From Aquipuribacter hungaricus (GTDB lineage Bacteria > Actinomycetota > Actinomycetes > Actinomycetales > JBBAYJ01): a DNA stretch of 64,000 bases. Positions 32,802 to 40,985 of this stretch are shown here, piece after piece. Within the stretch, counting starts at the first letter, position 1. The number at the start of each line of letters is the position of its first letter. Both the position numbers and the translations under genes were made by a program. The stretch lies in NCBI RefSeq assembly GCF_042663885.1, contig NZ_JBHSXV010000001.1; one strand, given 5' to 3'. The notes beneath the pieces are model-generated. The model ran no database searches, was not told where the DNA came from, and saw only the letters and a program-made list of their open reading frames with translations.

Positions 32802-33254
32802 TCAGACGGTGGTGGTGGACCCGCCGGCTGCCTCGATCTTGGCCTTCGCCGACGCGGAGAACTTGTGCGCCGAGACGGTCAGGGCCGAGCTCACGTCCCC
32901 GGTGCCGAGCACCTTGACGGGGGCGTTGTCACGGACGGCGCCGCGGGCGACCAGGTCGGCCGGGGTCACGGTGCCACCGTCGGGGTAGAGCTCCGAGAGC
33001 CGGTCAAGGTTGACGACCTGGAAGGTCACCTTGAACCGGTTGGTGAAGCCGCGGAGCTTGGGCAGGCGCATGTGCAGCGGCGTCTGACCACCCTCGAAGG
33101 CGGCGGAGACCTGGTACCGGGCGCTGGTGCCCTTGGTGCCACGGCCCGCGGTCTTGCCCTTGGACGCCTCACCACGACCGACACGGGTCTTCGCGGTCTT
33201 GGCGCCGGGGGCCGGACGCAGGTGGTGGACCTTCAGCACGTGCTCGTCGGCCAT
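32802..33254 (-). CDS. rplO: 50S ribosomal protein L15
   Basis: 150 residues: LKVHHLRPAPGAKTAKTRVGRGEASKGKTAGRGTKG, the long Gly/Lys N-terminal tail that enters 23S rRNA, then FEGGQTPLHMRLPKLRGF. A compact C-terminal domain follows. It begins 1 bp after the rpmD stop. Confidence 0.99.
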   Translation of the reverse strand: MADEHVLKVHHLRPAPGAKTAKTRVGRGEASKGKTAGRGTKGTSARYQVSAAFEGGQTPLHMRLPKLRGFTNRFKVTFQVVNLDRLSELYPDGGTVTPADLVARGAVRDNAPVKVLGTGDVSSALTVSAHKFSASAKAKIEAAGGSTTTV

Positions 33255-33255
33255 G

Positions 33256-33489
33256 TCAGTCGACCTCCTCTACGTGGACCAGGTGCGCCACGGTGATGAC
33301 CATCCCGCGGATCTCGGGACGGTCCTCCTTCACCACGGTGTCACCGATGCGCTTGAGACCGAGGCTGCGGACGGTGTTCCGCTGGCCCTGGGTCCCGCCG
33401 ATGGTGCTGCGGGTCTGCGTGACCCGCAGGTGCTTGCCGGTGACCGCGTCGTCGGCCTTGCCGGAGATGTTGAGCACGACGTCCGCCAT
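33256..33489 (-). CDS. rpmD: 50S ribosomal protein L30
   Basis: 77 residues, normal 60-residue L30 core (RVTQTRSTIGGTQGQRNTVRSLGLKRIGDTV) with a short N-terminal extension and acidic C-terminus. The ATG overlaps the rpsE stop by 1 bp. Between rpsE and rplO in spc order. Confidence 0.98.
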   Translation of the reverse strand: MADVVLNISGKADDAVTGKHLRVTQTRSTIGGTQGQRNTVRSLGLKRIGDTVVKEDRPEIRGMVITVAHLVHVEEVD

Positions 33490-34148
33490 CAGCTGGCCTC
33501 CGCCCGGGCACGGAGCAGACGGGCCGGGGCCACGTCCTCGATGGGCAGGCCACGGCGCGCGGCCACGGACTCCGGCGGCTCGAGGCCCTTGAGGGCCGCG
33601 ACCGTCGCGTGGACGATGTTGATGGCGTTGCTGGAGCCGAGGGACTTGCTCAGCACGTCGTGGACGCCGGCGGCCTCGAGCACCGCACGGACCGGCCCGC
33701 CGGCGATGACGCCGGTACCGGGGCTGGCCGGACGGAGCATGACGACACCGGCCGCCTTCTCGCCCTGGATGGGGTGGGGGATGGTGCCGGCGATGCGCGG
33801 GACGCGGAAGAAGTTCTTCTTCGCCTCCTCGACGCCCTTGCTGATCGCCGCGGGCACCTCCTTGGCCTTGCCGTAGCCGACGCCGACCATGCCATCGCCG
33901 TCGCCGACGACGACCAGGGCGGTGAAGCTGAAGCGACGACCACCCTTGACGACCTTGGCGACGCGGTTGATCGCGACGACGCGCTCGACGTAGTTGCTGC
34001 GCTCCTCGCCGCCACGGCCGCGGTCGTCACGACGACCGCCGTCACGGCCACCGCGGCGCGGCTCGCGGCCGCCCTCGGGGCCACCGGTGCCACCGGCGGT
34101 GCCGCCGGCCCCGGGGGGGCCGCCGCGACGCTGCTGGGGTCCTGCCAT
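33489..34148 (-). CDS. rpsE: 30S ribosomal protein S5
   Basis: Decoding-accuracy protein, 219 residues. The double-stranded-RNA-binding domain is visible as ERVVAINRVAKVVKGGRRFSF, followed by VGVGYGKAKEVPAAI and GGPVRAVLEAAGVHDVLSKS. The first ~50 residues are a Gly/Arg-rich unstructured extension. The ATG at 34148 follows rplR by 55 bp. Confidence 0.98.
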   Translation of the reverse strand: MAGPQQRRGGPPGAGGTAGGTGGPEGGREPRRGGRDGGRRDDRGRGGEERSNYVERVVAINRVAKVVKGGRRFSFTALVVVGDGDGMVGVGYGKAKEVPAAISKGVEEAKKNFFRVPRIAGTIPHPIQGEKAAGVVMLRPASPGTGVIAGGPVRAVLEAAGVHDVLSKSLGSSNAINIVHATVAALKGLEPPESVAARRGLPIEDVAPARLLRARAEAS

Positions 34149-34203
34149 CAGAGGGTTCCTTCCATCGGGTGCACGGGTGCTGCGCAGAGGTCCACGGAGA
34201 GGC

Positions 34204-34593
34204 TCACAGCGACAGGCCCTTCTCGCGGGCACCGTCGGCCACCGCGGCCACGCGGCCGTGGTACTTGTTGCCGGAGCGGTCCAGGACGACGGCGGTGACG
34301 CCGGCCGCCTGGGCCCGCTCGGCGACGAGGGCGCCGACGGCCTTGGCCTTGGCGGTCTTGTCCGCCGTGCTCGCCCGCAGGTCGGCCTCGAGGGTCGAGG
34401 CCGAGGCCAGCGTGCGGCCCGAGGTGTCGTCAACGACCTGCACCACGATGTGGCGCAGGGAGCGGGTGACCACCATGCGGGGGCGCTCGACGGTTCCGGA
34501 GACGTTCTTGCGGACGCGCTGGTGACGGCGGCTGCGGGCCGCGACACGGCTCCGTCCGCCGCGGCGCGAGCTGCGCTCGACGACAGTGGGCAT
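34204..34593 (-). CDS. rplR: 50S ribosomal protein L18
   Basis: 5S rRNA-binding protein, 129 residues, with a basic N-terminus (SSRRGGRSRVAARSRRHQRVRK), ERPRMVVTRSLRHIVVQVVDD, and the C-terminal VLDRSGNKYHGRVAAVADGARE. ATG overlaps the rplF stop by 1 bp. Confidence 0.99.
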   Translation of the reverse strand: MPTVVERSSRRGGRSRVAARSRRHQRVRKNVSGTVERPRMVVTRSLRHIVVQVVDDTSGRTLASASTLEADLRASTADKTAKAKAVGALVAERAQAAGVTAVVLDRSGNKYHGRVAAVADGAREKGLSL

Positions 34594-35132
34594 TACTTCT
34601 TCCCAGCCTTTCCGACCTTGCGGCGGATCTGCTCGCCCTCGTAGCGGATGCCCTTGCCCTTGTACGGGTCGGGCTTACGGAGCTTGTGGATGTTGGCCGA
34701 CACCTCGCCGACCTGCTGCTTGTCGATGCCCAGGACCGAGAAACGGGTCGGGCTCTCGACGGTGAAGGTGATGCCCGCCGGCGGGACGATCGTCACCGGG
34801 TGGCTGAAGCCGAGGGCGAACTCGAGGTTGCTGCCCTTGGCGACCACGCGGTAGCCGGTGCCGTGGATCTCCAGCTTGCGGGTGTAGCCCTCGGTGACGC
34901 CGGTGACCATGTTGGCGATGAGGGTGCGGGTCAGACCGTGCAGCGACTTGGAACGACGGTCGTCGTCCGGCCGGGCGACGGTGATGAGGCTGCCCTCGTT
35001 CGTCACGGTGATGGGCTCGGCCACGACGTGGCTGAGCTGGCCCTTGGGTCCCTTGACGGTGACGGTCGGGCCGTCGAGGCCGACCTCCACGCCGGAGGGG
35101 ACGGGCACGGGGTTCTTGCCGATGCGCGACAT
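34593..35132 (-). CDS. rplF: 50S ribosomal protein L6
   Basis: 179 residues. Both L6 repeats are present, with MSRIGKNPVPVPSGVEV at the start, GVTEGYTRKLEIHGTGYRV mid-protein and the KPDPYKGKGIRYEGE signature near the C-terminus. Lies near the factor-binding site of the 50S subunit. 27 bp after rpsH. Confidence 0.99.
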   Translation of the reverse strand: MSRIGKNPVPVPSGVEVGLDGPTVTVKGPKGQLSHVVAEPITVTNEGSLITVARPDDDRRSKSLHGLTRTLIANMVTGVTEGYTRKLEIHGTGYRVVAKGSNLEFALGFSHPVTIVPPAGITFTVESPTRFSVLGIDKQQVGEVSANIHKLRKPDPYKGKGIRYEGEQIRRKVGKAGKK

Positions 35133-35159
35133 GTGTCTCTCCTCAGCTCCGCTCTACCG

Positions 35160-35558
35160 TCACCAGACGTAGGCGAGGACTTCCCCACCCACGCCCTTCT
35201 TGGCGGCCTGGCGGTCGGTCAGCAGCCCGGACGACGTCGACAGGATCGCGACGCCGAGGCCACCGAGGACCTTGGGCAGGTTGGTCGACTTGGCGTACAC
35301 GCGCAGGCCGGGCTTCGACACGCGGCGCAGGCCGGCGATCGAGCGCTCGCGGGACGGGCCGAACTTGAGGTTCAGGGTGAGGGTGCGCCCCACCTCGGCC
35401 TCCTCGACGGTCCAGCCGGCGATGTAGCCCTCCTGCTTGAGGATGTCGGCCACGCTCGCCTTGAGCTTGCTGAACGGCATGGAGACGTCGTCGTGGTACG
35501 CCGAGTTGGCGTTGCGCAGACGCGTGAGCATGTCTGCGATCGGATCGGTCATCGTCAT
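35160..35558 (-). CDS. rpsH: 30S ribosomal protein S8
   Basis: 132 residues: DPIADMLTRLRNANSAYHDDVSMP at the N-terminus and the C-terminal GVAILSTSSGLLTDRQAAKKGVGGEVLAYVW signature. S8 is the translational regulator of the spc operon in E. coli; the equivalent mRNA site here was not identified. About 110 bp of C/A-rich spacer separates it from rpsN. Confidence 0.99.
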   Translation of the reverse strand: MTMTDPIADMLTRLRNANSAYHDDVSMPFSKLKASVADILKQEGYIAGWTVEEAEVGRTLTLNLKFGPSRERSIAGLRRVSKPGLRVYAKSTNLPKVLGGLGVAILSTSSGLLTDRQAAKKGVGGEVLAYVW

Positions 35559-35667
35559 CGGGCTGCTGCCCTCTCCCGCCGCGGTTTCCGCTCTCGCGGA
35601 CCTCCGGCGTCCTTAGGTCTCTAGGTACGTGGGGTGGTGCTGTGGTGCCGGGCGCCAGGCGCCCGGG

Positions 35668-35853
35668 TCACCAGCTGGACTTGGTGACGCCGGGCAGCTC
35701 GCCGGCGTGCGCCATCTCGCGCAGGCAGATGCGGCACAGCCCGAACTTCTTGTACACCGAGTGCGGTCGCCCGCACTTCTGGCAGCGCGTGTAGCCGCGG
35801 ACCTTGAACTTCGGCTTCTTGGCAGCCTTGTTGATCAGGGACGTCTTCGCCAT
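35668..35853 (-). CDS. rpsN: 30S ribosomal protein S14, zinc-binding type Z
   Basis: 61-residue S14 of the type-Z form, with the zinc ligands in RCQKCGRPH and LCRICLRE (C24, C27, C40, C43). Start MAKTSLINKAAKKPKF. This is the zinc-dependent housekeeping form; actinobacteria often keep a zinc-free paralogue elsewhere. A short inverted repeat GGGCGCC-A-GGCGCCC lies just after its stop. Confidence 0.98.
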   Translation of the reverse strand: MAKTSLINKAAKKPKFKVRGYTRCQKCGRPHSVYKKFGLCRICLREMAHAGELPGVTKSSW

Positions 35854-35869
35854 GGTCGGTCTCCTCCCC

Positions 35870-36487
35870 TCAGCTGACCTGGAAGGGGAAGCCGAGCTTG
35901 CGCAGCAGGCTCCGGCCCTCGTCGTCGATGGTCGCGGACGTCACCACGGTGATGTCCATGCCGCGCACGCGGTCGACCCGGTCCTGGTCGATCTCGTGGA
36001 ACATCGCCTGCTCCGTGAGACCGAACGTGTAGTTGCCGCGTCCGTCGAACTGCTTGGGCGACAGGCCGCGGAAGTCGCGGATACGGGGCAGCGCGACCGA
36101 CAGGAGCCGGTCGAGGAACTCCCACATGCGGTCGCCGCGCAGCGTGACGTGCGCGCCGATCGGCATGCCCTCGCGCAGCTTGAACTGCGCGATGGACTTG
36201 CGGGCCTTGGTGACCTGCGGCTTCTGGCCGGTGATCGCCGTGAGGTCGCGGACGGCCCCGTCGATCAGCTTGGAGTCGCGGGCCGCCTCGCCGACGCCCA
36301 TGTTGACGACGACCTTGACGACGCCGGGCACCTGCATGATGTTGGCGTAGCCGAACTCCTCCAGCATCGCCGGCAGGATCTCGTCCAGGTAGCGCTGCTG
36401 AAGGCGCGGCTTGGTGCCCGCGACGTTGCCGGTGCCGCCCGCGGGGGCGACCTCGGTCTCGGTGGTCTCGGTGGTCTCGGTGCTCAT
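35870..36487 (-). CDS. rplE: 50S ribosomal protein L5
   Basis: 5S rRNA-binding protein forming the bridge to S13, 205 residues. Conserved VPGVVKVVVNMGVGEAARDSK, GQKPQVTKARKSIAQFKLREG and GLSPKQFDGRGNYTFGLTEQ are present. The first ~20 residues are a Thr/Glu repeat (TTETTETTETE). Overlaps rplX by 4 bp. Confidence 0.99.
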   Translation of the reverse strand: MSTETTETTETEVAPAGGTGNVAGTKPRLQQRYLDEILPAMLEEFGYANIMQVPGVVKVVVNMGVGEAARDSKLIDGAVRDLTAITGQKPQVTKARKSIAQFKLREGMPIGAHVTLRGDRMWEFLDRLLSVALPRIRDFRGLSPKQFDGRGNYTFGLTEQAMFHEIDQDRVDRVRGMDITVVTSATIDDEGRSLLRKLGFPFQVS

Positions 36488-36879
36488 GCGATGTCCTTGC
36501 CCGAGCGCCTGGCGACACGGACGCGCACGTTGCGCTCCCGACCGCCGCGCTCCTGCTTCTCGACACGGATGCCGACGCGGGTGGCCTTGCCGGTCTCCGG
36601 GTCCACCAGCGCGACGCGCGACACGTGCAGCGGGGCCTCGGTGTGGACGAGGCCGCCGGTGCTGGAGCCGCGCCCGGTCGAGCCGGGCTTGACGTGCTTG
36701 GTGACCCGGTTGACGCCCTCGACGAGGACGCGCTTGGTGTCGGGGAACACGGCGAGGACCTTGCCGGTCTTGCCGCGGTCGCCCTCCACCGTGGTGCCGT
36801 CCTTCTTGGTGCGCGAGCGCGAGCCGGCGATGAGGACGACGGTGTCGCCCTTCTTGATGCGGAACTTGCCCTCAGCCAT
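36484..36879 (-). CDS. rplX: 50S ribosomal protein L24
   Basis: KOW-motif assembly-initiator protein, 131 residues. FRIKKGDTVVLIAGSRSRTKKDG and RGKTGKVLAVFPDTKRVLVEGVN match L24. Its ATG overlaps the rplN stop by 1 bp and its stop overlaps the rplE start. Confidence 0.98.
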   Translation of the reverse strand: MAEGKFRIKKGDTVVLIAGSRSRTKKDGTTVEGDRGKTGKVLAVFPDTKRVLVEGVNRVTKHVKPGSTGRGSSTGGLVHTEAPLHVSRVALVDPETGKATRVGIRVEKQERGGRERNVRVRVARRSGKDIA

Positions 36880-37247
36880 CAGAGCACCTCCGGTGCCAGC
36901 GAGATGATCTTCATGAACCGCTTGTCGCGCAGCTCGCGGCCGACCGGCCCGAAGATGCGCGTGCCGCGGGGGTCGCCGTCGTTCTTGAGGATGACGGCGG
37001 CGTTCTCGTCGAACTTGATGTAGCTGCCGTCCGGACGACGACGCTCCTTGACGGTGCGCACGACGACCGCCTTGACGACGTCACCGCGCTTGACGTTGCC
37101 ACCGGGGATCGCGTCCTTGACGGTCGCGACGATGGTGTCGCCGATACCGGCGTACCGGCGGCCGGAGCCACCGAGCACGCGGATGCAGAGGATCTCCTTC
37201 GCACCGGTGTTGTCGGCGACCTTGAGCCTGGACTCCTGCTGGATCAC
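36879..37247 (-). CDS. rplN: 50S ribosomal protein L14
   Basis: 122 residues, highly conserved: MIQQESRLKVADNTGAKEI, then RVLGGSGRRYAGIGDTIV, KRGDVVKAVVVRTVKERRR and FGPVGRELRDKRFMKIISLAPEVL. Begins 7 bp after rpsQ. Confidence 0.99.
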   Translation of the reverse strand: MIQQESRLKVADNTGAKEILCIRVLGGSGRRYAGIGDTIVATVKDAIPGGNVKRGDVVKAVVVRTVKERRRPDGSYIKFDENAAVILKNDGDPRGTRIFGPVGRELRDKRFMKIISLAPEVL

Positions 37248-37254
37248 TGGTGCC

Positions 37255-37572
37255 TCACTTAGCCTTCTCGAGGACCTCGACCACGCGCCAGCGCTTGGTC
37301 GCGGACAGCGGGCGGGTCTCCATGATCAGGACCAGGTCGCCGATGCCGGCCGCGTTGGCCTCGTCGTGCGCCTTGACCTTGCTGGTACGCCGCAGGACCT
37401 TGCCGTACAGGGGGTGCTTGACCCGGTCCTCGACGGCGACGACGGCGGTCTTGTCCATCTTGTCGCTGACGACGTATCCGCGGCGGGTCTTGCGGTTGCC
37501 GCGCTCGGGGGTCGACCCGCTCGCCGCAGCCGCCTGGACGGCGCCGCCGGCCTCGGTGCTCTCGGTGCTCAT
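37255..37572 (-). CDS. rpsQ: 30S ribosomal protein S17
   Basis: OB-fold 16S rRNA-binding protein, 105 residues, with a ~27-residue Ala/Ser/Glu extension before the core. RKTRRGYVVSDKMDKTAVVAVED and HPLYGKVLRRTSKVKAHDE are diagnostic. The ATG at 37572 overlaps the rpmC stop (ATGA). Confidence 0.98.
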   Translation of the reverse strand: MSTESTEAGGAVQAAAASGSTPERGNRKTRRGYVVSDKMDKTAVVAVEDRVKHPLYGKVLRRTSKVKAHDEANAAGIGDLVLIMETRPLSATKRWRVVEVLEKAK

Positions 37573-37805
37573 GATGCGACCTCCTGGGTGGTGATGCCGA
37601 GCTCGCGCTCGCGCATCACGGTGTAGATCCGTGCGATGTCTCGCTTGACGGCCTTCAGGCGGCCGTGGCTCTCGAGCTGGCCGGTCGCCGAGGCGAAGCG
37701 CAGGTTGAACAGCTCCTCCTTGGACTTCCGGAGCTCCTCGACCAGCTTGGCGTCGTCGAAGGTGCGCAGGTTCGGGGACGCGAGGTCCTTGCTCCCGACC
37801 GACAT
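37569..37805 (-). CDS. rpmC: 50S ribosomal protein L29
   Basis: 78-residue helical protein near the exit tunnel. DAKLVEELRKSKEELFNLRFA and the KAVKRDIARIYTVMRERE helix are typical. The ATG overlaps the rplP stop by 1 bp. Confidence 0.98.
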   Translation of the reverse strand: MSVGSKDLASPNLRTFDDAKLVEELRKSKEELFNLRFASATGQLESHGRLKAVKRDIARIYTVMRERELGITTQEVAS

Positions 37806-38224
37806 CAGCTCTCACCACCCTCTCGCTGCACGATGCGGCACTTCATGGGCAGCTTGTGCATGGCTCGGGTCAGCGCCTCCTTGGCGACGTCGTCGCTGGG
37901 GTAGCTGAGCTCGAACATGACGCGGCCCGGCTTGATGTTGGCGACCCACCACTCCGGCGAGCCCTTGCCGGAACCCATGCGGGTCTCGGCGGGCTTCTTG
38001 GTGATGGGGCGGTCCGGGTAGATGTTGATCCAGACCTTGCCGCCACGCTTGATGTGGCGGGTCATGGCGATACGGGCGGACTCGATCTGCCGGTTGGTGA
38101 CGTAGGCCGGCTCGAGCGCCTGCAGGCCCCACTCGCCGAAGGTCACCTGGGTGCCGCCCTTGGAGGCACCCGAGCGGCCCGGGTGGTGCTGCTTGCGGTG
38201 CTTGACGCGACGCGGGATCAGCAT
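37805..38224 (-). CDS. rplP: 50S ribosomal protein L16
   Basis: A-site-proximal 50S protein, 139 residues. MLIPRRVKHRKQHHPGRSG, then VTFGEWGLQALEPAYVTNRQIE, WINIYPDRPITKKPAETRMGSGKG and the C-terminal KLPMKCRIVQRE. 5 bp after rpsC. Confidence 0.99.
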   Translation of the reverse strand: MLIPRRVKHRKQHHPGRSGASKGGTQVTFGEWGLQALEPAYVTNRQIESARIAMTRHIKRGGKVWINIYPDRPITKKPAETRMGSGKGSPEWWVANIKPGRVMFELSYPSDDVAKEALTRAMHKLPMKCRIVQREGGES

Positions 38225-38229
38225 GGTCC

Positions 38230-39084
38230 TCAGCCCTCCTGGTTCGTCGGGGAGGCGACGGCGGCGTTGTCGGCGCCGGCGGGCAGGGCCTCGACCGCCG
38301 GGGAGGCGGACTGGCCGGGCTCGACGGCACCCTCGGTGCGGGGGCCGCGGTCGGTGCGCACGGGGCGCTCCGGGCGGTCGCCGCGGACGGGACGGCGGCC
38401 GGCGCCGCGGGGGGCGGCCGAGGCCTGCTCGCGGGCGAGCTCCTTGGCCGTCTTGTCGCCGTTGTAGATCCAGACCTTCACGCCGATGCGGCCGAACGTC
38501 GTCTTGGCCTCGAAGAAGCCGTAGTCGATGTTCGCGCGCAGGGTGTGCAGGGGGACCCGGCCCTCGCGGTAGAACTCCGTGCGACTCATCTCCGCGCCGC
38601 CGAGGCGGCCGGAGACCTGCACCCGGATGCCCTTGGCGCCGGCGCGCTGGGCGGACTGCATGCCCTTGCGCATGGCGCGGCGGAACGAGACACGGCTGGA
38701 CAGCTGCTCGGCGATGCCGACGGCGCACAGCTGCGCGTCGCCCTCGGGGTTCTTCACCTCGAGGATGTTGAGCTGCACCTGCTTGCCCGTGAGCTTCTCG
38801 AGCTCGCCGCGCAGACGGTCGGCCTCGGCGCCGCGGCGGCCGATGACGATGCCGGGGCGGGCGGTGTGCAGGTCGACGCGGACCCGGTCGCGGGTGCGCT
38901 CGATCTCGACCTTGGCGATGCCGGCGCGCTCGAGGCCCACCGTCATGAGACGGCGGATCTTGACGTCCTCGCCGACGTAGTCCCGGTAGCGCTGGCCCGA
39001 CGCCGTCGAGTCCGCGAACCAGCGGGACTTGTGCTCGGTCGTGATCCCGAGCCGGTACCCGTGCGGGTTGACCTTCTGACCCAT
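38230..39084 (-). CDS. rpsC: 30S ribosomal protein S3
   Basis: mRNA-entry-channel protein, 284 residues. MGQKVNPHGYRLGITTEHKS starts the protein, the KH domain contains GIVIGRRGAEADRLR, and AQRAGAKGIRVQVSGRLGGAEMSRTEFYREGRVPLHTLRA follows. About 70 disordered C-terminal residues (Pro/Arg/Ala-rich) extend the core. ATG overlaps the rplV stop by 1 bp. Confidence 0.99.
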   Translation of the reverse strand: MGQKVNPHGYRLGITTEHKSRWFADSTASGQRYRDYVGEDVKIRRLMTVGLERAGIAKVEIERTRDRVRVDLHTARPGIVIGRRGAEADRLRGELEKLTGKQVQLNILEVKNPEGDAQLCAVGIAEQLSSRVSFRRAMRKGMQSAQRAGAKGIRVQVSGRLGGAEMSRTEFYREGRVPLHTLRANIDYGFFEAKTTFGRIGVKVWIYNGDKTAKELAREQASAAPRGAGRRPVRGDRPERPVRTDRGPRTEGAVEPGQSASPAVEALPAGADNAAVASPTNQEG

Positions 39085-39479
39085 CAGCGGGCTCCCTTCG
39101 TGGAACGGCTGTCCGTGCCGGCACCGGCGGTGTCCGGGCTCGAGACGACGACCGTGACGTGGCTCGTGCGCTTGTTGATGCGGAACGCGCGGCCCTGGGC
39201 CCGCGGCTGGAACCGCTTGAGCGTGGGGCCCTCGTCGACGAACGCCGTGGTGACGACGAGCTCGTCGGGGACGAACCGCTCGCCGTACTTCTCGGCCTCG
39301 ACCCGCGCGTTGGCGATCGCGGACTCGACGAGCTTGCGGACCGGGGCGGCGGCCGTCTGCGGGCTGAACCGCAGGACCTGCACCGCCTCGGTCGCACGCT
39401 TGCCGCGCACGAGGTCGACGACGCGCCGGGCCTTCATGGGCGTGACGCGCAGGTGGCGCACCTTCGCCGTGGCTTCCAT
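39084..39479 (-). CDS. rplV: 50S ribosomal protein L22
   Basis: Tunnel-lining protein, 131 residues. RVTPMKARRVVDLVRGKRATEA begins the fold and RAQGRAFRINKRTSHVTVVV forms the tunnel hairpin, the site of macrolide-resistance mutations; no anomaly is seen. 37 bp after rpsS. Confidence 0.99.
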   Translation of the reverse strand: MEATAKVRHLRVTPMKARRVVDLVRGKRATEAVQVLRFSPQTAAAPVRKLVESAIANARVEAEKYGERFVPDELVVTTAFVDEGPTLKRFQPRAQGRAFRINKRTSHVTVVVSSPDTAGAGTDSRSTKGAR

Positions 39480-39516
39480 ATCTGGCTCCTGACCTGTCTC
39501 GGAGGGCGTCGCCGCG

Positions 39517-39798
39517 TCAGCGGCGACGGCCCTTCCGGTCGTCCTTCTCGTGCCCGCGGAACGTGCGGGTGGGGGCGAACTCGCCCAGCTTGTGGCCGAC
39601 CATCGACTCGGTGACGAACACCGGGACGTGCTTGCGGCCGTCGTGCACGGCGATGGTGTGCCCGAGCATGTCCGGCACGATCATCGAGCGGCGCGACCAG
39701 GTCTTGATGACGTTCTTGGTCCCGGCCTCGTTCTGTGCGTCCACCTTCTTGGTCAGGTGGTCGTCGACGAACGGGCCCTTCTTCAGGCTGCGTGGCAT
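39517..39798 (-). CDS. rpsS: 30S ribosomal protein S19
   Basis: Head protein, 93 residues: MPRSLKKGPFVDDHLTKKV, then TWSRRSMIVPDMLGHTIAVHDGRKHVPVFVTESMVGHKLGEFAPTRTF. Start ATG at 39798, 11 bp after rplB. Confidence 0.99.
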   Translation of the reverse strand: MPRSLKKGPFVDDHLTKKVDAQNEAGTKNVIKTWSRRSMIVPDMLGHTIAVHDGRKHVPVFVTESMVGHKLGEFAPTRTFRGHEKDDRKGRRR

Positions 39799-39809
39799 CG
39801 TCGCTCCTC

Positions 39810-40646
39810 TCAGCGCTTCTTGCCGGCGGTGCGGCGACGGACGATCTGGGCATCGCTGGACTTGCCGGGGCGACGGGTGCGGCCCTCGGGCTTGCCCCAC
39901 GGGGTGACCGGGTGGCGACCACCGGAGGTCTTGCCCTCACCACCACCGTGCGGGTGGTCGACCGGGTTCATGACGACACCGCGGACGGTCGGGCGCTTGC
40001 CCTTCCAGCGCATGCGGCCGGCCTTGCCCCAGTTGATGTTCGACTGCTCGGCGTTGCCGACCTCGCCGATCGTGGCCCGGCAGCGGACGTCGACGTTGCG
40101 GATCTCCCCCGACGGCATGCGCAGCTGCGCGTTCGTGCCCTCGCGGGCGACGAGACGGACGCTGGTGCCGGCGGACCGGGCGATCTTGGCGCCGCCACCG
40201 GGACGGAGCTCGATGGCGTGCACGACCGTGCCGACCGGGATGTTGCGCAGCGGGAGGTTGTTCCCGGGCTTGATGTCGGCGCCGGGACCGTTCTCGATGA
40301 CGTCACCCTGCGACAGCTTGTTGGGGGCGATGATGTAGCGCTTCTCGCCGTCCACGTAGTGCAGCAGCGCGATGCGCGCGGTGCGGTTGGGGTCGTACTC
40401 GATGTGCGCGACCTTGGCGTTCACGCCGTCCTTGTCGTGACGGCGGAAGTCGATGAGGCGGTAGGCGCGCTTGTGGCCGCCACCCTGGTGACGGGTGGTG
40501 ATGCGGCCAGCGTTGTTGCGGCCGCCCTTCTTCGTCAGGGGGCGCACCAGCGACTTCTCGGGGGTGTCGCGCGTGACCTCGACGAAGTCGGCGACCGAGG
40601 AGCCGCGGCGACCGGGGGTCGTCGGCTTGTACTTGCGGATGGCCAT
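39810..40646 (-). CDS. rplB: 50S ribosomal protein L2
   Basis: Peptidyl-transferase-associated 23S rRNA-binding protein, 278 residues. MAIRKYKPTTPGRRGSSVAD begins it. The functionally critical loop reads NPVDHPHGGGEGKTSGGRHP, including the conserved His near the active centre, and GKPEGRTRRPGK follows. 18 bp after rplW. Confidence 0.99.
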   Translation of the reverse strand: MAIRKYKPTTPGRRGSSVADFVEVTRDTPEKSLVRPLTKKGGRNNAGRITTRHQGGGHKRAYRLIDFRRHDKDGVNAKVAHIEYDPNRTARIALLHYVDGEKRYIIAPNKLSQGDVIENGPGADIKPGNNLPLRNIPVGTVVHAIELRPGGGAKIARSAGTSVRLVAREGTNAQLRMPSGEIRNVDVRCRATIGEVGNAEQSNINWGKAGRMRWKGKRPTVRGVVMNPVDHPHGGGEGKTSGGRHPVTPWGKPEGRTRRPGKSSDAQIVRRRTAGKKR

Positions 40647-40664
40647 GTCAGTCAGTCCTCGAGA

Positions 40665-40985
40665 TCACGCGGCCGGACCGAAGATGTCGATCGTGCCCTC
40701 GCGGAGGGTGACGATCGCACGCTTCGTGTCCTTGCGCTTGCCGGTGCCGTACCGCGTGCGACGAGTCTTGCCCACACGGTTGATGATGTTGACGCCCTTG
40801 GGGGCGACCTTGACGCCGAAGACCTTCTCGACCGCGATCTTGATCTCGGTCTTCGAGGCGCGCGGGTCGACGAGGAAGGTGTACTTCCCGTCCTCCTGCA
40901 GGCCGTAGGACTTCTCGCTGACGACCGGCGCGACGAGGATGTCGCGCGGGTCCTTGCCGACGTGGGCGAAGTCGTGCTCGCTCAT
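40665..40985 (-). CDS. rplW: 50S ribosomal protein L23
   Basis: Exit-tunnel protein and docking site for trigger factor and SRP, 106 residues. DPRDILVAPVVSEKSYGLQEDGKYTFLVDPRASKTEIK and GVNIINRVGKTRRTRYG match L23. ATG overlaps the rplD stop (ATGA). Confidence 0.99.
   Translation of the reverse strand: MSEHDFAHVGKDPRDILVAPVVSEKSYGLQEDGKYTFLVDPRASKTEIKIAVEKVFGVKVAPKGVNIINRVGKTRRTRYGTGKRKDTKRAIVTLREGTIDIFGPAA

Noticed and set aside
33489..34547. Longer S5 frame starting at 34547
   Set aside because: The upstream part overlaps rplR and lacks similarity to S5; the ATG at 34148 gives the expected protein.
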